From assembly GCA_016206995.1 (NCBI GenBank), contig JACQQN010000070.1:1-12947 (forward strand): 12,947 nt of DNA, in the 5' to 3' direction. Shown here piece after piece: positions 1 to 6,196 of this stretch. The notes beneath the pieces are model-generated. The model was not told the origin of the DNA, did no database searches, and was given only the letters and a program-made list of their open reading frames with translations. A program made the position numbers and the translations under genes. Each line of letters starts with the position of its first letter. Position 1 is the stretch's first letter. The DNA is from Candidatus Omnitrophota bacterium. Lineage in GTDB: Bacteria; Omnitrophota; Omnitrophia; Omnitrophales; Abzuiibacteriaceae.

Positions 1-102
1 CTCTATTACCGTTCGGTTACCTTTAATTTGAGTCAATTCGCCCCGTAAAAGTTTTCTCAACTTAAACCCCCCGAAGTCGATAAAATGTACTATCCAAATC
101 AT
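1..102 (-). CDS. Possible 5' end of a divergent protein-coding gene, cut by the window edge
   Basis: Reading the minus strand from an ATG at 102-100 gives 34 codons without a stop up to the window edge. The predicted peptide begins MIWIVHFIDFGGF and continues RKLLRGELTQIKGN. A TTG at 60-58, preceded by a G-rich run, is an alternative start. The stretch is short enough that an open frame could occur by chance, and I recognise no domain. If real, the gene is divergent from the thioesterase gene, with 28 bp between the two starts. Confidence 0.2.
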   Translation of the reverse strand, partial: MIWIVHFIDFGGFKLRKLLRGELTQIKGNRTVIE

Positions 103-130
103 TGTTTGAACAAAGTGAAAGTCATTTACG

Positions 131-547
131 ATGAAACGCCAAAAGAGCAAAAAGTTAAATTTCCGTCAAGTTCGACCTCCAGTTGCTAAGCTGATCGGAT
201 TTTCTTTGGTGAAAGTAAACCGCGGAAAAGCTGTTTGCAAGATGAAGGCGAAGGAAGCGCATAAAAATTTTAATGGCACGGTCCACGGTGGGATTCTTTG
301 TGATTTGGCGGATGCAACGATGGGTTTCGCTTTTATTTCTGCGCTTCACCCTTCGGAATCAGGTGTCACGGTTGATTTTAAAATTAATTTTCTGAGGCCC
401 GTTCTGGTCGGCAATCTGATTCGCGCATTTGCAAAAACAATTTTTTCGGGACGAAGTCTTTATCATTTGGAATGTGAGCTTCGAAATACAAAGGGTGAGC
501 TTGTTGCTAAAGCAAGTTCCATTTGCAAAAAAAATTACCGAAAATAA
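131..547 (+). CDS. PaaI-family hotdog-fold thioesterase
   Basis: This 138-residue protein has the length and motif pattern of single-domain hotdog acyl-CoA thioesterases of the PaaI/YbgC-like class, which hydrolyse (aryl)acyl-CoA thioesters in the cytoplasm as homo-oligomers. The diagnostic stretch is N48-G49-T-V-H52-G53-G54 followed by LCDLAD with D61. In PaaI enzymes the HGG turn and the helix-borne Asp form the active site. A basic N-terminal tail (MKRQKSKK) precedes the fold. The substrate cannot be deduced. The start has only a weak Shine-Dalgarno-like GAAAG upstream. The downstream transporter gene follows after 16 bp, so the two are probably co-transcribed, although no functional link is obvious. 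Confidence 0.87.
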   Translation: MKRQKSKKLNFRQVRPPVAKLIGFSLVKVNRGKAVCKMKAKEAHKNFNGTVHGGILCDLADATMGFAFISALHPSESGVTVDFKINFLRPVLVGNLIRAFAKTIFSGRSLYHLECELRNTKGELVAKASSICKKNYRK

Positions 548-563
548 AACTTTAAGGAGATCA

Positions 564-836
564 ATGGATTTCAAAGTAATTCTAGCAACTTTTGCGGCGG
601 TTTTAGTGGCGGAGCTTGCAGATAAAACACAATTAGTTGGAATTGGGATGGCTTCTAAGACCTTGAAACCCGTTTCAGTTTTTGTAGGTTCAGTAGTTGC
701 TTACGCGATTATCACGGGTGTCTCTGTTTTTGTTGGAGCTGTGATTGGAAAGTATCTGAACCCGATTTATCTTCGATATGGCGGCGCAATTCTATTTATT
801 GTTCTTGGCGTTTTGATGTTTTTCGACCGTCTTTAA
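564..836 (+). CDS. Half-size UPF0016/GDT1 (TMEM165-like) cation transporter
   Basis: This is a 90-residue, very hydrophobic protein with three predicted membrane segments (about residues 4-25, 34-60 and 68-86). Near its N-terminus is the motif E17-L-A-D20-K21-T22-Q, which matches the E-x-G-D-K/R-S/T signature of the UPF0016/GDT1 family with Ala in place of Gly. Family members move Ca2+, Mn2+ and probably H+ across membranes. Most have two copies of the motif in about 200 residues; single-motif forms like this are thought to dimerise. The ATG at 564 is chosen over upstream in-frame codons because AAGGAGA at 554-560 is a strong ribosome-binding site, and the longer frame would overlap the thioesterase gene. 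No partner half is encoded in the window. The gene is likely the second in a two-gene operon. Confidence 0.85.
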   Translation: MDFKVILATFAAVLVAELADKTQLVGIGMASKTLKPVSVFVGSVVAYAIITGVSVFVGAVIGKYLNPIYLRYGGAILFIVLGVLMFFDRL

Positions 837-873
837 TTTTTGAGTTGTGTTTAAAACACGTTCCCTGGCTGAC

Positions 874-901
874 TTGACAACCTATTTTTTTGCCGTATAT
901 G
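874..901 (+). promoter_or_regulatory. Candidate sigma70 promoter for the hyf-like operon
   Basis: A perfect -35 hexamer TTGACA (874-879) is followed after 16 bp by TATATG (896-901); an 18-bp spacing to TATGTA (898-903) is an alternative. It is the only good promoter-like match I see in the 260-bp gap before hyfB. Transcription from it would run through the large palindrome, giving a leader of roughly 190 nt. A perfect 13-bp palindrome, GTGTTTAAAACAC (847-859), lies just upstream of the -35 box and could be a regulator site. Confidence 0.38.
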
Positions 902-930
902 TATCTTTGTCCTTATCAAAGAAAATAATG

Positions 931-1037
931 TTTAGAGCGTCTAACAAAAGTGTCATCCTGAGGCGTTAGCCGAAGGATCTACGAACGTAGATTCTTCGCT
1001 TCGCTCAGAATGACAAGGTTTTGTTAGGTGCTCTTAA
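931..1037. repeat. Long imperfect palindrome, MITE/REP-like repeat element
   Basis: The two halves are near-complementary over about 50 nt each. Paired blocks are CTAACAAAA (941-949) with TTTTGTTAG (1019-1027), TGTCATCCTGAG (951-962) with CTCAGAATGACA (1004-1015), and ATCTACG (977-983) with CGTAGAT (986-992) around a 2-nt centre AA. GAGC at the left (935-938) and GCTC at the right (1030-1033) are each flanked outward by TTA, a possible 3-bp target duplication. The TGTCATCCTGAG...GAAGGATCT type of sequence is, from general knowledge, a frequent dispersed palindrome in several bacterial lineages. It encodes no protein. In RNA it would form a very stable hairpin in the leader of hyfB. Copy number in this genome is unknown. 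Confidence 0.8.
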
Positions 1038-1096
1038 TAGATGCCATTAGGTTCTTAAAGTTATGACCAATCGATGGAAGTGGGGTTTCAAAAATC

Positions 1097-3127
1097 GTGG
1101 AATTATTCTTCATACTCCAGCTTGCTTTTTATGTTTTAGGAGGGGTGTTCAGTCTTTTTGCTAGTGCAGAAAAAGAAAATTTAAGTCGTGCCACCCACTT
1201 GTTGGCTGGGATTGCTGGTGGGTGTGGTATGGTGTACTCGCTTGCAGTCCTCTTTGGAGCCCCACAGGTTTCCTACCTTTTTCCTGCTGGACTTCCACTT
1301 TTAGGATCATTGGAGTTTGTTGTCGACCCTCTGTCAGCATTTTTTGTTTTTCTCATTTCCTTCCTTTCTTTAGCAACGTCTATTTTCGCGATTGGTTATA
1401 CGCGGACATCTCAGTTACAAAAAGGTGTCCCGCTCCTTGGATTCCTTTACAACTTTTTTATTTTAACCATGGTTTTGGTAGTGACCGTAAGAAATATATT
1501 TTACTTTCTTATTTTTTGGGAACTCATGTCGATTGCTTCTTACTTTTTGGTTGTGCACAAACACGAAAGACCGGAAGCTAGGAGGGCCGGCTTTATTTAT
1601 TTTGTTATGACGCACATCGGAACCGCGTTTATTACGTCCGCCTTCATTTTACTTTTTGTGAATACGGGTTCTTTTCAATTTGACCCTCTCAGTGCGCATG
1701 CGCCCTTACTCAGCCCGGCTTGGAAAAACGGAATTTTTCTCTGTGCCCTGATTGGTTTTGGAGCAAAAGCCGGCATGATCCCACTTCATATATGGCTTCC
1801 CGAAGCTCATCCTCAAGCTCCCAGCCACGTTTCTGCCTTGATGTCTGGAGTGATGATCAAAACGGCGATCTATGGCTTGCTGCGATTCCTTTTTTTATTT
1901 TTAGGAAAGCCGTTCGCTTGGTGGGGAAGTGCAATCTTGATCTTTGCCATTTTTTCGACATTGTTTGGTGTTCTTTATGCTTTAATGGAGCAAGATCTAA
2001 AAAAACTTCTTGCCTTCAGCAGCATTGAAAATATCGGAATCATTCTTCTTGGGATCGGCATGGCAGTTTTTTTTAGTGCGACCAACCAGCCGGTTCTTGC
2101 AAGTTTTGCTGTTGTCGCAGCTCTCTATCACGTGATGAATCACGCGGCTTTTAAAGGCTTGTTATTTCTCAGTGCGGGCGCGGTTCTCTCTCAAACCCAT
2201 ACTGGAAACATGGAAAATTTGGGGGGACTGATTAAAAAAATGCCATGGACTGCGTTTTGTTTTCTCGTCAGCGCGGCAGCTATTTCGGCATTGCCTCCAC
2301 TCAATGGGTTTGTCAGTGAGTGGTTAACTTTCGTTTCTCTTCTCATGGGTTTTAAAAGTGAAAGCGTAGGAATTCGTTTTTTTGCACCAATTCTGGCATC
2401 GCTTCTTGCTTTTGCCAGTGCGTTGGTGGCGACTTGTTTTGTAAAAGCGTTCGGGATTATTTTCTTAGGGACGCCTCGTTCCAAATGTGTGTCCGAGAGT
2501 CGTGAAGTTGATTTTTCCATGAAGTTGGGAATGGGGATGCTTGCGGCTTGTTGTGTTCTTTTCGCTTTGTTGGCGCCGGTTATTATTTCTTTACTTGGAA
2601 AAGTAGCGCAGCAATTTTTTGGTTCAGAAGTATTATCACAACATTTTGTGCGCAAGGCATTTTTGATAGACCCTGCCGGGCTTAGTCAATTTGCTCCAAG
2701 CTGGGCATTCATCGCCATTGTCGTTGTGGTTCTTTGCATCCTGATAGCAACACGTGTTTTCTTGGGTAAGGGAACCATTCGAATTGGTCCTAGTTGGGAT
2801 TGCGGGGTTAAAGCGCTTTCTCCTCACATGCAGTATACGGCAACGGGTTTTTCGAAACCTCTTCGGAGAATATTTTCTTTTCTTTACCAACCGACGAGAC
2901 GCGTAGAAGTTGAAGATGAAGGTCATGAAATTTTGAGGACTGCCCGGCGCTTCGAATCAAAAGTACATCCTTTCTTTGAAGAAACATTTTATCGCCCCCT
3001 CTCTAAATGGATTGGTATTGTCTCCCAAAAAGTAAAAGCTATTCAAACTGGTCATATTCAACTTTATTTGAGTTATATTTTTGTCACGTTAGTTCTACTG
3101 CTTATTTTTCTGAGGTTGTCGCGATGA
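1097..3127 (+). CDS. hyfB: Hydrogenase-4 subunit B-like antiporter-type membrane subunit
   Basis: This 676-residue polytopic membrane protein belongs to the NuoL/M/N-MrpA antiporter-like superfamily and has the length of HyfB. It keeps the TM5 glutamate in WELMS (E142), the TM7 lysine in FGAKAGMIPLH (K224), the PEAHPQAPSHVSALMSG signature (235-251), K255, and a glutamate in the broken TM12 segment (GFVSEW, E408), as in NuoM. These residues form the proton path in complex I. The C-terminal part carries the HyfB/HycC-specific block WDCGVKALSPHMQYTATGF (567-585) and a final membrane helix (655-673). The start is GTG at 1097. No in-frame ATG fits the homologous N-terminus, and the GGGG at 1082-1085 is a modest ribosome-binding site. 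The gene likely conducts H+ or Na+ across the inner membrane as part of the Ehr-type complex. Confidence 0.92.
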   Translation: MELFFILQLAFYVLGGVFSLFASAEKENLSRATHLLAGIAGGCGMVYSLAVLFGAPQVSYLFPAGLPLLGSLEFVVDPLSAFFVFLISFLSLATSIFAIGYTRTSQLQKGVPLLGFLYNFFILTMVLVVTVRNIFYFLIFWELMSIASYFLVVHKHERPEARRAGFIYFVMTHIGTAFITSAFILLFVNTGSFQFDPLSAHAPLLSPAWKNGIFLCALIGFGAKAGMIPLHIWLPEAHPQAPSHVSALMSGVMIKTAIYGLLRFLFLFLGKPFAWWGSAILIFAIFSTLFGVLYALMEQDLKKLLAFSSIENIGIILLGIGMAVFFSATNQPVLASFAVVAALYHVMNHAAFKGLLFLSAGAVLSQTHTGNMENLGGLIKKMPWTAFCFLVSAAAISALPPLNGFVSEWLTFVSLLMGFKSESVGIRFFAPILASLLAFASALVATCFVKAFGIIFLGTPRSKCVSESREVDFSMKLGMGMLAACCVLFALLAPVIISLLGKVAQQFFGSEVLSQHFVRKAFLIDPAGLSQFAPSWAFIAIVVVVLCILIATRVFLGKGTIRIGPSWDCGVKALSPHMQYTATGFSKPLRRIFSFLYQPTRRVEVEDEGHEILRTARRFESKVHPFFEETFYRPLSKWIGIVSQKVKAIQTGHIQLYLSYIFVTLVLLLIFLRLSR

Positions 3128-4065
3128 ATCCTATCCCATCCGTGTTGCAAGTTCTGCTGGTTGTGACCGTTGCCCCTTCTGTGAGCTGGTGGATCAAAAA
3201 AATTAAAGCATCTTCGCAGAATCGTGTAGGGCCTACATTGCTCCAAGTTTATTCTGACCTTGGGAAACTCTTCCGAAAGGGAATGGTGATTTCTAATCAG
3301 GCTTCTTGGATTTTCCACGTAATGCCCTATATTCTTTTTTCTGCGGTGCTCGTCGCAGCGTCCATGGTCCCCATCTTTTTCAAAGGCTCTCTCCTCGGAT
3401 TTTCAGGGGATGCCATTCTTTTCGTTTATTTGTTGGTTTTAGGAAGATTTTTCATGGCACTTGCAGCCCTTGATACGGGAACAACATTTGGAGGGATGGG
3501 ATCAAGTCGTGAAATGACTCTATCGTCTCTTGCCGAACCTGCTCTTTTGCTTTCCTTTTTTGCTTTAGCCTATCACGCGGGAACTTTATCAATTGAAGGA
3601 ATGGTATCGCATTTTGGTTCTCAGTCACCCCTTCAGATTCTTTTTTTTGGGAGCTTAGCATTTGGAGCCATGTTGATTATTACCCTTGCGGAAAGCGGAA
3701 GAATTCCTATTGATAATCCAGCGACGCATTTAGAACTCACCATGATCCATGAAGCAATGATTCTTGAATACTCAGGGCGATACCTTGCGTTGATTGAGTG
3801 GGGTCATCAAATCAAACAATTTTTATTTCTAAGTCTCTTGGTGAATATTTTTTTCCCATGGGGATTGGCTGAGCCCGGAGCTGGCGCGGCGCTTTTTTTG
3901 GGGAGCTTGTTTTTTTTGATTAAGATTTTTAGTCTTGCGTTTGTGATCGGATGGATTGAAGTTCATACGGCAAAACTTCGTTTGTTCAGAGTTCCAGATC
4001 TTTTGGCGATTGCATTTGTGTTAGCCGTAGTTTCTCTTTTAGGACAACTGATGATTGGTCAATGA
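3124..4065 (+). CDS. hyfC: HyfC/HycD-like (NuoH-type) membrane subunit
   Basis: This 313-residue membrane protein is homologous to HycD/HyfC and to NuoH, the subunit that links the peripheral electron-transfer arm to the ion-pumping modules. Conserved features are QNRVGP (32-37) with the DLGKLFRKG loop (45-53), the segment from GTTFGGMGSSREM (119-131) to SLAEPALL (135-142), and the acidic loop ESGRIPIDNPATHLELTM (190-207) followed by HEAMILEYSGR (209-219). The ATG at 3124 overlaps the hyfB stop (ATGA). A longer frame starting at 3007 exists but would overlap hyfB by 120 bp and add a non-homologous N-terminus. The length is close to HycD (about 307) and HyfC (about 322). Confidence 0.92.
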   Translation: MNPIPSVLQVLLVVTVAPSVSWWIKKIKASSQNRVGPTLLQVYSDLGKLFRKGMVISNQASWIFHVMPYILFSAVLVAASMVPIFFKGSLLGFSGDAILFVYLLVLGRFFMALAALDTGTTFGGMGSSREMTLSSLAEPALLLSFFALAYHAGTLSIEGMVSHFGSQSPLQILFFGSLAFGAMLIITLAESGRIPIDNPATHLELTMIHEAMILEYSGRYLALIEWGHQIKQFLFLSLLVNIFFPWGLAEPGAGAALFLGSLFFLIKIFSLAFVIGWIEVHTAKLRLFRVPDLLAIAFVLAVVSLLGQLMIGQ

Positions 4066-4727
4066 GTATGGAACACGAGTCGATTTTGTCACTGATTCAT
4101 TTTATGGGGATGGCATTTCTCATTTTCTCTTTTGCGATGATTGCTTCACCCCAACTTTTATCCTGCGTGCGGTTTTATGCACTACATTCTTTGTCACTTG
4201 CCGTCATTACAGCGCTTATTGCTTACGGGAATCATGTGGAGCATCTCATCGTGCCGGCTATTTTGACTTTAGTTTTAAAAACATGGGTGATACCGCAAAT
4301 TTTCTTCAAATTGACTCGGCGGCTTGGCGTTCATCGGGAAATTGAAAGTTATATTAACATCCCTTTTTCTCTTGTTCTTTCTACACTTCTTGTATTTGCC
4401 GCCTACTACACGACGGGGGATCTGAAGGTTTTGAGGCCTGTTTTTTCAAATGAATTTATTCCTCTGGCCATTGCCACGATTTTGATTGGAATGCTTATGA
4501 TGGCGACTCGGAAGAACGCGGTGTCCCAAGTTCTTGGGCTTCTTTTGTTGGAGAACGGACTCTTTTTAATGGCAGTCACCATGACATTTGGCATGCCGCT
4601 TTTGGTTGAGCTGGGTATTTTCTTCGATGTTTTGGTGGGTGCCATCATCATGGGTATTTTCGTTTTTAAAATTCGTAATGCTTTTGAGGGAATTGATGTG
4701 GATGACTTAACGGTTTTGAAAGGGTAA
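4062..4727 (+). CDS. hyfE: Hydrogenase-4 component E-like (NuoK-type) membrane subunit
   Basis: The product is 221 residues, close to E. coli HyfE (216), with about six or seven hydrophobic helices. The C-terminal half resembles NuoK: an acidic residue is embedded in LGLLLLENGLF (E164) and another in LLVELGIFFDVLVGAI (E183), comparable to the two membrane glutamates of NuoK that relay protons. An extra N-terminal helical region (1-115) distinguishes HyfE from NuoK. It starts at an ATGA overlap with hyfC; the Met at residue 3 is an alternative start. It sits between the NuoH-like and the second antiporter-like subunit, where it probably connects the two ion paths. Confidence 0.88.
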   Translation: MSMEHESILSLIHFMGMAFLIFSFAMIASPQLLSCVRFYALHSLSLAVITALIAYGNHVEHLIVPAILTLVLKTWVIPQIFFKLTRRLGVHREIESYINIPFSLVLSTLLVFAAYYTTGDLKVLRPVFSNEFIPLAIATILIGMLMMATRKNAVSQVLGLLLLENGLFLMAVTMTFGMPLLVELGIFFDVLVGAIIMGIFVFKIRNAFEGIDVDDLTVLKG

Positions 4728-4729
4728 GA

Positions 4730-6196
4730 ATGTCAATTTTATACTTACTTTCTGTTCCGCTTGCATTTGCTTTTTTATCACTTGTTTTCACGAGCAAAGT
4801 ACTCGTCCGGTCCTTTTTCTTATTAGGAACAATGGTTTTAGCGGTGGCGGGATGGTGGCTGGTCTTTCAATCCAACCCGAAAGAAAAAATTTTCGCGTTT
4901 GGTGAAAATCTGATGATGGATTCGTTTTGCGCCCTCTTTATTCTCATTATTGTCAGTATCGGGTTGCTTTCTTCTTTATACGCAGCAGGTTATTTATTTA
5001 AGGAAGACGAATCTGCGATACCACTTGTCAAACTGAAACGTTATGCATTCTTTTTTCACCTTTTTCTTTTTACGATGCTTCTCACCGTTTGTTCCAATAA
5101 TTTAGGGATTATGTGGATAGCAATCGAGGGAACAACTTTAGCTTCAGCGTTTCTTGTCAATGTGGATGATAAAAAAAGTTCGATCGAAGCCGCTTGGAAA
5201 TATCTTATTTTATGCACCGTGGGGATTGCATTGGCTCTTTTTGGAATTATCCTGGTTTATTACTCTGCCATTTCAGGAGCCATTGGGGATGGGAAGGACT
5301 TTCTTCACTGGACGTTTTTAATGGAGCATGCCAGACAACTTGATCCCGAAGTGATGAAACTTGCTTTTATTTTTATTTTGGTTGGTTATGGAACAAAATC
5401 GGGGCTTGCTCCTTTTCATTCATGGCTGCCCGATGCTCACAGCCAAGCGCCGAGTCCGGTGAGTGCTTTGCTTTCGGGTGTGTTATTGAGTTGTGCAATT
5501 TTCGGAATTGTTCGTTTTCACGCTCTGACTCAAATAGTGACGAATTCTCAATTCTCAGGAAATCTTCTTATCTTTTTTGGACTACTTTCTGTCGCAATAG
5601 CGACTCCTTTCATTTTGATCCAGGGAGATTACAAACGGTTGTTTGCTTATTCCAGCGTGGAACACATGGGATTGGTCGCAGTTGGTTTTGGTTTTGGAGG
5701 GCTATTTGGAATCTACGGAGCTCTTCTTCACATCATCAATCATGCGTTCACAAAATCACTACTTTTTTTCTCGAGTGGTCATTTACTGCATCACTATCGG
5801 ACGAAAGAAATTCAGAAGATAAATGGCATCATAAAAACTTCCCCTTTATTGGGAGGTATTTTCTTTTTAGGCGTTTTAGCGATTGCAGGACTTCCGCCGT
5901 TCAGTATTTTTGTCAGTGAATTTGTTATATTGGCCAGCGGATTTATTGCCAAACGATTTGCTGTTTGTGCGATTCTTCTATTGTTACTTATTTTGGTTTT
6001 TGCAGGATTATTGAAACACGCAAGCAGTATGGTTTTTGGAAAGTCAGAGCAGCCGGTACATTCAGAAAAAAGTTTGTTAATGGATGGAGTGCTCTGCATT
6101 GGTGTGGTTTTAATTTTAGTGATGGGGGTCTACCTTCCAACCCCTTTAAATCATCTTCTTCAAGAAGCGAGTCTAGTAATTCAAGGTAAAAATTAA
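4730..6196 (+). CDS. hyfF: HyfF-like antiporter-type proton-translocating subunit
   Basis: This 488-residue polytopic protein belongs to the NuoL/M/N family and, by gene order, corresponds to HyfF (about 526 in E. coli). It keeps the TM5 glutamate in MWIAIEGTTLAS (E133), the TM7 lysine in YGTKSGLAPFHSWLPDAHSQ (K223), the QAPSPVSALLSG loop (239-250) and a TM12 glutamate in FVSEF (E397). It is therefore likely active in ion movement. It is the second antiporter-like subunit in the operon. HyfD, a third one present in E. coli hydrogenase-4, is absent. The gene starts 2 bp after hyfE, with an A/G-rich stretch (AAAGGG) serving as ribosome-binding site, and its stop overlaps the hyfG start by 1 nt. 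Confidence 0.9.
   Translation: MSILYLLSVPLAFAFLSLVFTSKVLVRSFFLLGTMVLAVAGWWLVFQSNPKEKIFAFGENLMMDSFCALFILIIVSIGLLSSLYAAGYLFKEDESAIPLVKLKRYAFFFHLFLFTMLLTVCSNNLGIMWIAIEGTTLASAFLVNVDDKKSSIEAAWKYLILCTVGIALALFGIILVYYSAISGAIGDGKDFLHWTFLMEHARQLDPEVMKLAFIFILVGYGTKSGLAPFHSWLPDAHSQAPSPVSALLSGVLLSCAIFGIVRFHALTQIVTNSQFSGNLLIFFGLLSVAIATPFILIQGDYKRLFAYSSVEHMGLVAVGFGFGGLFGIYGALLHIINHAFTKSLLFFSSGHLLHHYRTKEIQKINGIIKTSPLLGGIFFLGVLAIAGLPPFSIFVSEFVILASGFIAKRFAVCAILLLLLILVFAGLLKHASSMVFGKSEQPVHSEKSLLMDGVLCIGVVLILVMGVYLPTPLNHLLQEASLVIQGKN

Noticed and set aside
931..1037. CRISPR repeat or rho-independent terminator
   Set aside because: There is only one unit, so no array, and although strongly palindromic it ends in TTTTGTTAG without a proper T tract.
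1063..1080. ATG codons upstream of hyfB as alternative starts
   Set aside because: ATGs at 1063 and 1074 are out of frame with hyfB; GTG at 1097 is the start consistent with the HyfB N-terminus.
3007..3123. N-terminal extension of hyfC by an upstream ATG
   Set aside because: It would overlap hyfB by about 120 bp and encode a sequence unlike HycD/HyfC; the ATGA overlap at 3124 gives the family-like N-terminus.
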